The position numbers and the translations under genes were made by a program. The notes below the pieces were generated by a model. It was not told the DNA's origin, did not search any database, and was given only the letters and a program-made list of their open reading frames with translations. 45,741 bases of DNA, taken from the NCBI GenBank assembly GCA_905478185.1, contig CAJQHO010000005.1, positions 1-45,741 of the forward strand. The letters run 5' to 3'. The DNA comes from an uncultured Flavobacteriales bacterium (GTDB lineage Bacteria > Bacteroidota > Bacteroidia > Flavobacteriales > BACL11). Below are positions 9,930-20,193 of the stretch, one piece after another. The stretch's first letter is position 1. The number at the start of each line of letters is the position of its first letter.

Positions 9930-12278
9930 TTATTTCTTTTCGCTATCAGCAAAATACTCTGAATTAGTAGTATAGCCGTAGCCATATCCGTATCCGTATC
10001 CGTATCCGTAGCCGTATCCGTAGCCGTAGCCATAGGCACCACTCCCTTCTTTAACATCATTAAATACAATTTGCATATCTCCTACTCTATTTTTAATAAA
10101 CAAATCATTTACATATGATAAAATACCTTTTTGAGAATAATTCTGTCTTACCACATACAAATTAATATCAGAATATTGCATTAAAGTTAAAGCATCCGCA
10201 ACCAATCCTAAAGGAGGAGTATCCAAGATAATAATATCATATTGTTCTTTTAAGGTAGCTAGCATTATCTTGAATTTTTCATTAAGTAAAGCATCAGAAG
10301 GATTAGCTGGTACAGGGCCTGAAATTAAAATATCTAAATTTTCAACATCAGATTTTATAATCACCTCATTTAATGACTTGTCACCAAATATATGACTAGT
10401 CATTCCTAAATCATTCTTCAAAGAAAAATCATTATACAGTCGTGGCCTTCTTAAATCGGCTCCAATTACTAAAGTTTTTTTACCCGATTTCGCATAAACA
10501 ATCGCTAAGTTTGCAGCAATATATGTTTTCCCCTCACCACTAATTGATGAAGTAACTAGATAAACTTTCTTATCAGTATTAGTGTTAAAGAAATTTAAAT
10601 TAGACCGTAAAGCTCTGAATCCCTCAAAAACAGGAGATTTTGGACTTTGCTTAGAGAGTAAATTATAAGCACTATCATTCCCCCCAATCATACCTAAAAT
10701 AGGAATTGTAGTAGATTTCTCTAAATCAGTTCGCGTAATAATAGTGTCTTTTATTAACTCAGAAAAGAATATGAACGCCATTGGCAATAGAAGACCACAA
10801 AGTACAGCTATCAAGTAACTCATGTTTTTATCTGGCCTAACTGGGTTTTTCTTAAAATACATTGCAGGTTCAAGCACATGACTATCAGAAACATTAGAAG
10901 ATGAAGTAATTTTAGCTTCTGCCCTTTTCTTTAATAAGAAAATATAAATATTCTCACTGATTGACTGTAATCTCTCTATACTGAAAAGTTCCCTTTCAAC
11001 TTGAGGAATATTTCCTAAAGAACTTTCCATCTTGCTTATTCTAGCTTTATAATCAGTAATCAATAAATTATTTGCACTTTTTGAAGTTTTTATAGCTTCT
11101 TTTAAATTTAAAACTAGCAGTTTTGTTTGCCTTTTGTATTGTGTAATGGCAGGATTATTTACTTGCCCACCATCAATTAATATGTTCTTTTTAATCTGAA
11201 TTTCAACTAATTGTTTTATTAGAGAGTTTAAAGAAACATCATTAACACCAAAAGAGGAGGGAACACTAATTCCTTCCAGGTTAGATCCTTTTAGTAAGTA
11301 CCCTGATAAGTAGTCATAATAGTTATTTATAGTTTTACTCTTTGCTAATTCAGTTTCTAGTGTTACAATATTTGAATATATACTTTGAGCCTTTAAACTC
11401 AAATCAATTACTTTATTATCATTCTTAAATTCCTGAATTTGCTGTTCAATAAGAGCTAACGAATCACTCATTTCAATAAGCTGATCATTTATGAATTTCA
11501 CAGTATTTTTTGACGCTGTATTCTTCTCTTCAATTTCCTGTTGTATGTAGTTATTAGTAAGTTGATTTAAGAATGAAACTCCCTTTAACTGATCTTCTGA
11601 TAAAATAGAAATATTTAAAACTGTAGATTCTCTATCCTTTTGTGATATAATTATCTTCTTTTGATAAGATTGAGTAAGATATTTTAAGTTATAAAATTTA
11701 ACAACTGACTTAGGAAGTTCCATTTCAGTATCAAATTGAAAATTAGTATTAATACTTACACTCATTTTAGAATCATGAAAAATAAATTCTTCATCAAAAT
11801 TACAAGTCCTTTTTTCACCAGTCTCTTCATCTATCATTAGAAAACTATTTTCATTAAGGATTTCTATCTCAATTGATTTTCCAGAAAGTTTCTCAGTAGA
11901 ATTGCAATATAAAAGTATTGGAGCATGAAATGTTTCTGAAACTTTAATATTTCCAACAATACAATATTCAATATCAAATCTTAAATCTTTTAAAGTTTTA
12001 TGAACTAAAGGGTATGATTTTAACATCAACTCTTTGTTTTCTAAACTTAGATTATTTGAAGACATGTTATCGTACAACAAATCAGAAGCAGTTGGCATAG
12101 CACTGTCTTCTTTAATAATGATAGAAGTTTCAACACTATAAAGCTCATGCGTATATCTATTGTAAGCAAAAGCGAGAGAAAAAGTAATCAATAAAGTCAC
12201 AACAAAGAGTGGCCAATTCTTAATTGCCTTAAAAAAAAACTGTCTAAAATCTATTATTTCATCTAATTGATTTGCCAT
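9930..12278 (-). CDS. wzc: Wzc-type polysaccharide co-polymerase/tyrosine autokinase with Gly-Tyr-rich tail
   Basis: Wzz domain, coiled coils, kinase motifs VTSSISGEGKTYIAANLA, VIGADLRRPRLYNDF, IILDTPPLGLVADA; tail AYGYGYGYGYGYGYGYGYGYGYTTNSEYFADSEKK. Confidence 0.9.
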   Translation of the reverse strand: MANQLDEIIDFRQFFFKAIKNWPLFVVTLLITFSLAFAYNRYTHELYSVETSIIIKEDSAMPTASDLLYDNMSSNNLSLENKELMLKSYPLVHKTLKDLRFDIEYCIVGNIKVSETFHAPILLYCNSTEKLSGKSIEIEILNENSFLMIDEETGEKRTCNFDEEFIFHDSKMSVSINTNFQFDTEMELPKSVVKFYNLKYLTQSYQKKIIISQKDRESTVLNISILSEDQLKGVSFLNQLTNNYIQQEIEEKNTASKNTVKFINDQLIEMSDSLALIEQQIQEFKNDNKVIDLSLKAQSIYSNIVTLETELAKSKTINNYYDYLSGYLLKGSNLEGISVPSSFGVNDVSLNSLIKQLVEIQIKKNILIDGGQVNNPAITQYKRQTKLLVLNLKEAIKTSKSANNLLITDYKARISKMESSLGNIPQVERELFSIERLQSISENIYIFLLKKRAEAKITSSSNVSDSHVLEPAMYFKKNPVRPDKNMSYLIAVLCGLLLPMAFIFFSELIKDTIITRTDLEKSTTIPILGMIGGNDSAYNLLSKQSPKSPVFEGFRALRSNLNFFNTNTDKKVYLVTSSISGEGKTYIAANLAIVYAKSGKKTLVIGADLRRPRLYNDFSLKNDLGMTSHIFGDKSLNEVIIKSDVENLDILISGPVPANPSDALLNEKFKIMLATLKEQYDIIILDTPPLGLVADALTLMQYSDINLYVVRQNYSQKGILSYVNDLFIKNRVGDMQIVFNDVKEGSGAYGYGYGYGYGYGYGYGYGYGYTTNSEYFADSEKK

Positions 12279-12282
12279 TTTC

Positions 12283-13053
12283 TTAATTATTATTGATTAA
12301 TATAAACAATGTAACTGCTGATAATGACATTGATACAATATTATTAATATTATTAAAGGCATAGAATTTTTTCCTAAGCGGTGAAACATAAATAATGTCA
12401 TGTGGTTGCAGCATAAAATCAGCATTATTCAATACCCCCTTTTTAGTTAAATCAACATAAAAAACTCTATTCAATTCATTTTCGTTTCTGATAACTTTAA
12501 CTTTTCTTCTGTTTCCAAATTGAGTCATATCACCAGATAAACTTAAAGCGTAAAGTATATTTACTTCAGGATCAATAATCTTAAATGTTCCTGGATTATT
12601 TACCTCTCCAAGTATGCTAATTTTAAAGTTGATAATATTTAATTTTACAATTGGACTTTCAAAGTAAGATTCTGCAATTTTTCTTATTACATTCTCTAAC
12701 TCTTGTAAAGTAAATCCTTCTGCCCTTACCTTACCAAATGAAGGTAAATCAAGATTTCCATCCTCTTTAATAATATAACCATAGAGATAAGGGTTTTGCA
12801 TCATTAATTGAGAATTTGCTAAATTTTCCTTATTAAAAAAATCATGCTGCTGCTCTGTAGTTGTGCTAATTTGAATTGATATCAAATCGCCCATTTGCAG
12901 CCTGTAATCATGCTTATTTGCTTTTGCATTTTTTATTTCTTTTGATGATCTAATATACTCCAAATCACGATTAGTGATACAAGAAGAAAAAGTAAAAAGA
13001 AATAGCAAAATATAAATTGGATACTTTGTATTTAAAATTGAATAATTTTTCAT
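12283..13053 (-). CDS. Polysaccharide export outer-membrane protein (Wza-like lipoprotein)
   Basis: Lipobox FSSC; YRLQMGDLISIQIS...LPSFGKVRAEGFTLQELENVI (Poly_export) and SLBB-like VNNPGTFKI. Confidence 0.85.
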   Translation of the reverse strand: MKNYSILNTKYPIYILLFLFTFSSCITNRDLEYIRSSKEIKNAKANKHDYRLQMGDLISIQISTTTEQQHDFFNKENLANSQLMMQNPYLYGYIIKEDGNLDLPSFGKVRAEGFTLQELENVIRKIAESYFESPIVKLNIINFKISILGEVNNPGTFKIIDPEVNILYALSLSGDMTQFGNRRKVKVIRNENELNRVFYVDLTKKGVLNNADFMLQPHDIIYVSPLRKKFYAFNNINNIVSMSLSAVTLFILINNN

Positions 13054-13141
13054 TAAAATAGCTTTCGTTTCAGGTTTTTAAAGTTGCAAATATCGTTTTT
13101 TTTTTTCAGATAAGAACTTGATTAGCAAAAATGCTAAAATT

Positions 13142-15118
13142 CTAGTAAGTTAAAAGCTCTTTTAATTGTGTTTCAAAACGTTTCTTAGCTAAGAAAGTAA
13201 CTTCTAAATCAATTGCAAAAGGAACAGGTGTATCTATTGATGCTGAACGCCTTACAGGAGCATCTAAAAACTCAAAACATTCATAAGAAATTATAGAAGC
13301 TAAGTCAGCACCAAATCCACCAATCATACAATCCTCATGCAAAACAATTGCTTTCCCTGTCTTATTTACAGAATTTAACACCATTCCTTTATCTAAAGGA
13401 ACAAGTGTTCTTAAATCTACTAAATCGGCAGAAATGTCTGGATTATTTTTAAGGACATCTAAAGCCCAATGAACCCCCATGCCGTAAGTAATAATACTTA
13501 CATTATTTCCTTCTTTTAAAAGGTTTGCCTTACCAATTTCAGTAGTAAAATAATCATTAGAAACATTTCCACTTAAGCTTCTGTAAAGTGCTTTATGTTC
13601 AAAAAACATTACTGGATTAGGATCGTTTATTGATGCATTTAGCAGACCTTTTGCATCTTCAGGAAAAGCAGGATAAACCACTTTTAAACCTGGTGTATGA
13701 GTAAACCAAGCCTCATTAGATTGAGAATGAAATGGTCCTGCACCAACACCAGCACCTGTAGGCATACGAACTACAACATCAACATTTTCTCCCCATCTGT
13801 AATGGGTTTTTGCAAGGTTATTTATAATCGGATTAAAACCAGAAGTAACAAAATCAGCAAACTGCATTTCCATAACAGCTTTGTAGCCATTAATTGACAA
13901 TCCTAAAGCCGCACTAACAATTGCAGATTCACAAATTGGAGTATTACGGACTCTGTCTTTTCCAAACTCATTCATAAAGCCATCAGTAATTTTAAAAACA
14001 CCCCCATAATCAGCAATGTCTTGACCCATAATTATAAGATTATCATGTTTTTGCATTGATTGCCTCAAGCCATCAGAAACTGCATCAATTAATCTTTTTT
14101 CAGTTTTATTATTAGAAGGATTGATGACTTCTGGAGTGAAATTTCGGTAAATATCTGCAAGTTCTTTTTCAGCTGTTGATGCTATTTTTGGCTCTTCTTC
14201 AGCTAATTTCCAAGCATTATTTATTTCTGATTTAATATCTTTCTTAAATTTCTTAATTTCTGATTCTGAAATTACTTTTTCTTTCAATAAAAATGCTTCA
14301 TAATTTTCAACTGGATCTAATTTCCCCCAATGCTCCATCAATTCTTTAGGAATGTATTTAGTTCCAGATGCCTCTTCATGACCCCTCATTCTGAAAGTCA
14401 TACATTCCAAAATAATAGGTTTTGGATTTTTAGTAATCTGATTTTTTAAATCTTTTACTGCTGAGTAAACTTCTAGAATATTATTTCCATCAATAGTATA
14501 TGCATCAATGCCGTATCCAATTCCCTTGTCAGCAAATTTCTTGCACCTAAACTGTTCAGAACTAGGTGTTGAAAGTCCGTAACCATTATTTTCAATTACA
14601 AAAATTACTGGCAAATCCCATACTGCCGCAACATTTAAAGCCTCATGAAAATCACCTTCACTTGTTCCTCCATCACCAGTAAAAACAGCTGTTGTTTTTT
14701 TATTATCTTTTAATTTATTAGCTAAAGAAATTCCATCAGCAACACCTAACTGGGGTCCTAAATGAGAAATCATCCCTACTATATGATGCTCTTTTGTTCC
14801 AAAATGAAAAGACCGATCTCTACCCTTAGTAAATCCATTAGCTTTTCCTTGGAATTGAGAGAATAATCTTTGTAAAGGAATATTTTTCCCTGTAAAAACA
14901 CCTAGATTTCTGTGCATTGGCAAGATGTATTCATCCAAATCCAGTGCAGATGTTACTCCAACAGATATTGCCTCTTGTCCAATACCTGAAAACCATTTAG
15001 AAATTTTACCTTGCCTTAAGAGAATCATCATCTTCTCCTCTACTAATCTTGGTTTTATTATTGACTTATATAAATCAACTAATTCTTTGTCTGAAATGGA
15101 TTTTCTGTTAAACTGCAT
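13142..15118 (-). CDS. Thiamine-dependent 2-oxoacid dehydrogenase E1, alpha and beta subunits fused
   Basis: E1-alpha half (TAVFTGDGGTSEGDFHEALNVAAVWDLPVIFVIENNGYGLSTP) followed by E1-beta half (IIMGQDIADYGGVFKIT...PICESAIVSAALGLSINGYKAVMEMQFADF). Confidence 0.9.
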   Translation of the reverse strand: MQFNRKSISDKELVDLYKSIIKPRLVEEKMMILLRQGKISKWFSGIGQEAISVGVTSALDLDEYILPMHRNLGVFTGKNIPLQRLFSQFQGKANGFTKGRDRSFHFGTKEHHIVGMISHLGPQLGVADGISLANKLKDNKKTTAVFTGDGGTSEGDFHEALNVAAVWDLPVIFVIENNGYGLSTPSSEQFRCKKFADKGIGYGIDAYTIDGNNILEVYSAVKDLKNQITKNPKPIILECMTFRMRGHEEASGTKYIPKELMEHWGKLDPVENYEAFLLKEKVISESEIKKFKKDIKSEINNAWKLAEEEPKIASTAEKELADIYRNFTPEVINPSNNKTEKRLIDAVSDGLRQSMQKHDNLIIMGQDIADYGGVFKITDGFMNEFGKDRVRNTPICESAIVSAALGLSINGYKAVMEMQFADFVTSGFNPIINNLAKTHYRWGENVDVVVRMPTGAGVGAGPFHSQSNEAWFTHTPGLKVVYPAFPEDAKGLLNASINDPNPVMFFEHKALYRSLSGNVSNDYFTTEIGKANLLKEGNNVSIITYGMGVHWALDVLKNNPDISADLVDLRTLVPLDKGMVLNSVNKTGKAIVLHEDCMIGGFGADLASIISYECFEFLDAPVRRSASIDTPVPFAIDLEVTFLAKKRFETQLKELLTY

Positions 15119-15182
15119 CTTTCATTTTAATTTGGTGCCAAAACTACTCAATATTTTCTTTACTTTGTTAAAAATTTAATAG

Positions 15183-15296
15183 ATGAATTGGCAAGAAATA
15201 ATTGTCTTAATTATTGTAGGTTATGCATTGTGTTATTTAGTAACTAAATTCACAAAGAAAGATAATTGTAACGATAATAATTGCGATTGTAGCTAG
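15183..15296 (+). CDS. Small Cys-rich single-TM membrane protein, resembling FeoB-associated Cys-rich membrane proteins
   Basis: Hand-read, missed by the ORF track: MNWQEIIVLIIVGYALCYLVTKFTKKDNCNDNNCDCS*; stop TAG directly abuts the ATG at 15297. Confidence 0.7.
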   Translation: MNWQEIIVLIIVGYALCYLVTKFTKKDNCNDNNCDCS

Positions 15297-17123
15297 ATGA
15301 AATATTTGCAAACATATTTGAAAAGAATATCTATTCTTTTAGGAATTTATACAGCTAGTAGAGTTTTCTTTTACTTTAATAATATTGATAGTTTTACTAG
15401 TGCTAATGTTTTAGAATTTATAGAGGGGTTACGCTTTGATATTTCAGCATTAGTTTATATTAACATCCCAATTTTCTTACTTTTAATTTTACCACATAAT
15501 TATAAAGAAAATAAATATTATCAAAAAGTAACAAATTGGATTTTCTATACAGTTAATATTCCTTTTATTATACTTAATAATATGGATATTGAGTATTTTA
15601 AATTTACTCAAAAAAGAACAACAACTGATTTCTTTCAGCTAATACAACTAGGAAGTGATGCAAAGAATATTATTCCTCAATACTTAAAAGACTATTGGTT
15701 AATCACTCTTTTTTCTTTTATTCAAGTATGGTTATTATTTAAAATTAAATCTATCCCAAAAAATAAAATTAGATTTGATATTAAATCAACACTGAATGTA
15801 GCTTCTTCTATTTTAATTGGTGCTGCTATTTTTATTATTGGAGCAAGAGGTGGGTTGCAATTAAAACCAATAAAATCAATAAATGCAGGAGAATTAAGTG
15901 GCTCAAAGAACGCATCTCTTATCTTAAATACTCCTTTTAGTATTCTGCACTCATTTAAAAATAAAGGATTAAAACCGTATAATTATTTTAATAACGAAAA
16001 ACTAAATAAAATCTATTCTCCTATACATAGTGGAAATGTAGAAGCATTAAACAAAAAGAATATAGTGATTCTGATCTTGGAAAGTTATTCTAAAGAATTT
16101 GTTGGGTTTTATAATAATGGAAATGGATACACCCCATTTTTAGATAGTTTAATGCAATATGGATTGGTTTTCAATAATGCTTATGCTAATGGATTGAAGT
16201 CCATTGAAGCACTTCCTGCAATTACTGCATCTATTCCTACTCTGATGAACAACCCTTTTATTACCTCACAATATGCTCAAAATAAGTTTGGAAGCTTAGC
16301 CTCACTTTTAAATAAAGAAGGCTACAATACTTCATTATACCATGGTGGAAATAGAGGAACAATGGGTTTTTACAGTTTTAGCTTAAAAGCTGGATTTACA
16401 GATTATTTTGGAATGGAAGAGTATGATAATAATTTTGATTTTGATGGGAGTTGGGGTATCTATGATGAGCCTTTTATGCAGTATTTCTATGAGGGTTTAA
16501 ATCAAAAAAAAGAACCATTTTTCAGTACACTATTTACTTTAAGTTCTCATCCTCCTTACACACTGCCGTCTGATTATAAACATGATTTTGAGAAAATTGG
16601 AATTAGAGAAACTGTACAATATACTGACTTTTCTTTATCACAGTTCTTTAAAAATTCAAAAGAAGAAGATTGGTTTAAAAATACGATTTTTATTATCACT
16701 GCTGATCATACATCACCAGTTCGATTTTCAGAAAAATATAAACACAAAACTGCAAGAATAGAAATTCCACTAATTATCTTCTCAGGAGATAGTTCTATTA
16801 GTGGACTAAATAATAATATTGTTCAGCAAATTGATATTATGCCAACATTATTAGAATTAATCAATTATAATAACAAGTATTTTTGCTTTGGAAAATCAAT
16901 GTTTAGTAACCATAATTGGGCGATCAGTAAACTTTACAATCAATACAGATTAATTACTCCATCTGCAATTATAACAAATAAGGAAGAAAAATATCAAAGT
17001 TACTCTGATAAAAATTTAAGTAAAGAAATTGAAAATAACAAGAATAATATCTTACTCTTAAAATCTATCAAACAAAGCTACAATGAAAGAATGATAAACA
17101 ATAAATTGAATTATGAAAATTAG
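15297..17123 (+). CDS. LTA synthase-family sulfatase/phosphoglycerol transferase
   Basis: N-terminal TM segments, then NIVILILESYSKEFVGFYNNGNGYTPFLDSL..., FIITADHTSPVR. Confidence 0.85.
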   Translation: MKYLQTYLKRISILLGIYTASRVFFYFNNIDSFTSANVLEFIEGLRFDISALVYINIPIFLLLILPHNYKENKYYQKVTNWIFYTVNIPFIILNNMDIEYFKFTQKRTTTDFFQLIQLGSDAKNIIPQYLKDYWLITLFSFIQVWLLFKIKSIPKNKIRFDIKSTLNVASSILIGAAIFIIGARGGLQLKPIKSINAGELSGSKNASLILNTPFSILHSFKNKGLKPYNYFNNEKLNKIYSPIHSGNVEALNKKNIVILILESYSKEFVGFYNNGNGYTPFLDSLMQYGLVFNNAYANGLKSIEALPAITASIPTLMNNPFITSQYAQNKFGSLASLLNKEGYNTSLYHGGNRGTMGFYSFSLKAGFTDYFGMEEYDNNFDFDGSWGIYDEPFMQYFYEGLNQKKEPFFSTLFTLSSHPPYTLPSDYKHDFEKIGIRETVQYTDFSLSQFFKNSKEEDWFKNTIFIITADHTSPVRFSEKYKHKTARIEIPLIIFSGDSSISGLNNNIVQQIDIMPTLLELINYNNKYFCFGKSMFSNHNWAISKLYNQYRLITPSAIITNKEEKYQSYSDKNLSKEIENNKNNILLLKSIKQSYNERMINNKLNYEN

Positions 17124-17982
17124 ATTTATTGTTAACCCAATATCTGGCACAGGAAAGCATAGGGGAATAGAAGCGGTCATTGAAGAATATACTGATTTTG
17201 AATATGATGCAGTATTTACAAATAAAAGTGGGGATGCCACAAGACTGAGTCAAATAGCTGTTGATGAGAAAATTGATGTAGTAATTGCGGTTGGTGGAGA
17301 TGGAACAGTAAATGAATGTGCAAAAGCAATTATTGGGAGCAAAACTGCATTAGGAGTTATTCCGTGTGGATCTGGTAATGGATTTGCATTTCATTTTGAA
17401 ATGAAAAAAGATATTACAAAAGCTATTTTGCAATTAAATTCTTGTACAATATCAGTAATTGATTCGTGTACGGCTAATAATATTCCTTTTGTAAATGTTT
17501 CAGGAATTGGTTTTGATGCGCATATTGCCCATCTGTTTTCTGACTTAAAAGAAAGGGGTTTTTTAAACTATTTAAAGCTCATTAAGAATGAGATTTTTAC
17601 ATATAAAGCGAAAGACTATAAATTAAATTATAATGGGAAGAGTAAGGAAGTAAAGGCTAATTTGATAGCCTTTGCAAATACAAGTCAATATGGAAATGAT
17701 TTTTGCATTGCTCCAAAAGCAAATGCTTCTGATGGATTAATTGATTTTGTGATTGTCAAGGAGATGCCAAAATGGAAAATTCCTTTTATTTTGTATCAAG
17801 TATCAAAAGGGAAAGTTCATCTTTCTAAATATGTTGAAATCATTCAAACTAACGAAATGATCATCAATAGTAAAAATAATATTATTCATTTAGATGGAGA
17901 GCCACTTGAATGCAAGAATCTAATAACAATCAAAGTAAAGCCTAAAACTTTAAAAGTATTTATGCCATATGGGGAGAAATAA
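17113..17982 (+). CDS. Diacylglycerol/lipid kinase family protein (YegS/DgkB-like)
   Basis: MKIRFIVNPISGTGKHRGIE, VIAVGGDGTVNECAKAI, GVIPCGSGNGFA. Confidence 0.9.
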   Translation: MKIRFIVNPISGTGKHRGIEAVIEEYTDFEYDAVFTNKSGDATRLSQIAVDEKIDVVIAVGGDGTVNECAKAIIGSKTALGVIPCGSGNGFAFHFEMKKDITKAILQLNSCTISVIDSCTANNIPFVNVSGIGFDAHIAHLFSDLKERGFLNYLKLIKNEIFTYKAKDYKLNYNGKSKEVKANLIAFANTSQYGNDFCIAPKANASDGLIDFVIVKEMPKWKIPFILYQVSKGKVHLSKYVEIIQTNEMIINSKNNIIHLDGEPLECKNLITIKVKPKTLKVFMPYGEK

Positions 17983-18307
17983 GAAAAATAAAAAAGGAGT
18001 AATGTACTCAACTAATGCAGATTTTGAATATGAATATGAGGATAATGAGATGGAAACGATTCCTAATAATCAACAAAATCTAAAAGTCTGTATTGATAAA
18101 CATAGAGCAGGTAAAGTTGTAGTTATTATTAAAGATTTTATTGGAACTACTGATGATTTAAAATCCCTTGCAAAAATACTTAAAGTAAAATGTGGTGTAG
18201 GAGGAAGTACCAAGAATGGTGAAATAATTATTCAAGGGCATGTAAGAGACAAAGTAATGGAAATACTTGAAAAAGAAGGCTATAATTATAAAAGAGTTGG
18301 TGGGTAA
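17969..18307 (+). CDS. SUI1/eIF1-like translation initiation factor (YciH family)
   Basis: GKVVVIIKDFIGTTDDLKSLAKILKVKCGVGGSTKNGEIIIQGHVRDKVMEIL. Confidence 0.9.
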   Translation: MGRNKKNKKGVMYSTNADFEYEYEDNEMETIPNNQQNLKVCIDKHRAGKVVVIIKDFIGTTDDLKSLAKILKVKCGVGGSTKNGEIIIQGHVRDKVMEILEKEGYNYKRVGG

Positions 18308-18310
18308 ACT

Positions 18311-19507
18311 TTACATTCTTCCAGGATAAACCTTAAGAGCAGCTTCCAAAATATTAATTGCAGATTGTAACGCACCAACATTTAGTACATAAGCAATCCT
18401 TACTTGATTAATTCCCGCATTTATAGTAGAATAAAAACCTGCAGCTGGGGCAACCATAATTGTTTCTCCATTTAAATCAAAATCTTCCAATAACCACTGA
18501 GCAAATTTATCAGTATCATCAACAGGAAGCTGTGCAATTGCATAGAATGCTCCCTTTGGTTTTGGGCAAATTACCCCTTCAATATTATTTAACCCTTTAA
18601 TCAGCACATCTCTTCTATTAACATATTCTGCACTTACTTCATTAAAATAGGAAGCATCTGTTTGTAAGGCTGCCTCTCCTGCAATTTGCCCGAATGTTGG
18701 AGGAGACAACCTTGCTTGCGCAAACTTCATAACTGTAGCCATAAATTCTTTGTTCTTAGATACAACACAACCAACTCTAATCCCACACATGCTATATCTT
18801 TTTGATGTAGAATCAATTACAATAGAGTTATTTTCTAACCCTTCAATATTTAATACTGAATGATGTACATTTCCATCATAAGCAAATTCTCTATACACTT
18901 CATCTGCAATAAGGAATAAATCATGTTTTAAAACGATATTTTTAAGAGTTTCTAACTCTTCTTTTGAATATAAATATCCTGTAGGGTTGCCAGGGTTGCA
19001 GATAAGGATTGCTTTTGTCTTAGTAGTAATTAACTTCTCAAATTCTTCAATTTCAGGAAGTGCAAAACCATTTTCAATTGTAGTAGCAATTGGTTTTACA
19101 GTTACACCTGCTGAAGTGGAAAATCCATTATAATTAGCATAAAATGGTTCAGGGATTATAATTTCATCACCAGAATCCAAACAAGAATTTAATGTAAATA
19201 AAAGCGCTTCCGAACCTCCAGTTGTTACAATAATATCATTTTGATCAACTACTATTCCTAAATTATTATAGTAAGATGCTAAGCCTTTACGGTAGGTTTC
19301 AAAACCTGCTGAATGAGAGTATTCTACAACTTTATTAGAAAAATCATGAATCGCTTTTAAAGCAACTTCTGGAGTTTTAATATCTGGTTGTCCAATATTA
19401 AGATGATAAACTTTTTTTCCTTCTTTTTTTGCTTTTTCAGCAAAGGGAACCAATTTTCTAATTGGTGATTCTGGCATTGAAATTCCTTTATTTGAGATTT
19501 TTGGCAT
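18311..19507 (-). CDS. PLP-dependent aminotransferase (class I/II, AspC-like)
   Basis: VYHLNIGQPDIKTPEVAL, AILICNPGNPTGYLYSKEEL, VIDSTSKRYSMCGIRVG. Confidence 0.9.
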   Translation of the reverse strand: MPKISNKGISMPESPIRKLVPFAEKAKKEGKKVYHLNIGQPDIKTPEVALKAIHDFSNKVVEYSHSAGFETYRKGLASYYNNLGIVVDQNDIIVTTGGSEALLFTLNSCLDSGDEIIIPEPFYANYNGFSTSAGVTVKPIATTIENGFALPEIEEFEKLITTKTKAILICNPGNPTGYLYSKEELETLKNIVLKHDLFLIADEVYREFAYDGNVHHSVLNIEGLENNSIVIDSTSKRYSMCGIRVGCVVSKNKEFMATVMKFAQARLSPPTFGQIAGEAALQTDASYFNEVSAEYVNRRDVLIKGLNNIEGVICPKPKGAFYAIAQLPVDDTDKFAQWLLEDFDLNGETIMVAPAAGFYSTINAGINQVRIAYVLNVGALQSAINILEAALKVYPGRM

Positions 19508-19522
19508 AGTTGTAAATTTTAT

Positions 19523-19550
19523 AAAAAAAACACCCCCTAAATTGGGGGTG
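19523..19550 (-). terminator. Rho-independent terminator downstream of the DUF1573 gene
   Basis: CACCCCC-taaatt-GGGGGTG perfect 7-bp stem; the + strand A8 run beside it is a T-run on the minus strand. Confidence 0.75.
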
Positions 19551-19578
19551 CAAATGTCGTAATATTTTTTGAATTATA

Positions 19579-20049
19579 TTATTTTTTCTCCAATGGAGCT
19601 CCTCCTTTCTTTTTCTCAGGAGCATCAGTTGGTTTCTCAGCTGGGTTAACCTTACCCTTAACAGTTAGAATAACTGGCTTTTTACTAGCATTAGTCGTTA
19701 AAGTAATTGTTTTAGTAAAAGCTCCAACTCTATTAGTTGCATATTTTACACCAATTTCAGCAGTTTCACCTGGAGCAATAGGCTCTCTTGGCCATGTTGG
19801 AACAGTACAACCGCAACTTCCTTTAGCATTTTTAATAATTAATGGCTCAGTACCATTATTTGTAAATACAAACTTTCTCTCTCCATCAGCATTGTGCTCA
19901 ATTGTACCATAATCAACAACTTTTGATACGAAATCAATTGTAGATTTAGCAGCAGTTTCTGCAGTTTGAGTTTTTGGAGCTTCTTTTGTTTGAGCATTAG
20001 AAGTTGTAAATCCTACAACTAATGCTAATGATAAAATTACTTTTTTCAT
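19579..20049 (-). CDS. DUF1573 domain secreted protein
   Basis: Signal peptide; IDFVSKVVDYGTIEHNADGERKFVFTNNGTEPLIIKNAKGSCGCTVPTWPREPIAPGETAEI. Confidence 0.9.
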   Translation of the reverse strand: MKKVILSLALVVGFTTSNAQTKEAPKTQTAETAAKSTIDFVSKVVDYGTIEHNADGERKFVFTNNGTEPLIIKNAKGSCGCTVPTWPREPIAPGETAEIGVKYATNRVGAFTKTITLTTNASKKPVILTVKGKVNPAEKPTDAPEKKKGGAPLEKK

Positions 20050-20092
20050 TTTTAGTTTTTCTTTTTTAAGGTTATTTTCAAATAATGAACGG

Positions 20093-20100
20093 CAAATCTA
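20093..20100 (-). promoter_or_regulatory. Candidate Bacteroidota -7 promoter element (TAGATTTG) for the DUF1573 gene
   Basis: Minus-strand TAnnTTTG match about 45 bp upstream of the start. Confidence 0.45.
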
Positions 20101-20160
20101 ACAAAATATTTCCTTTATGCAAATTAGATTATTTAAGAATTCATTAGAAAAATAGAATTT

Positions 20161-20170
20161 GTAAATTTGC
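20161..20170 (+). promoter_or_regulatory. Candidate Bacteroidota -7 promoter element (GTAAATTTGC) for valS
   Basis: TAnnTTTG match 24 bp upstream of the valS ATG. Confidence 0.55.
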
Positions 20171-20193
20171 GAACTTCTAAAGAATAAGATATA

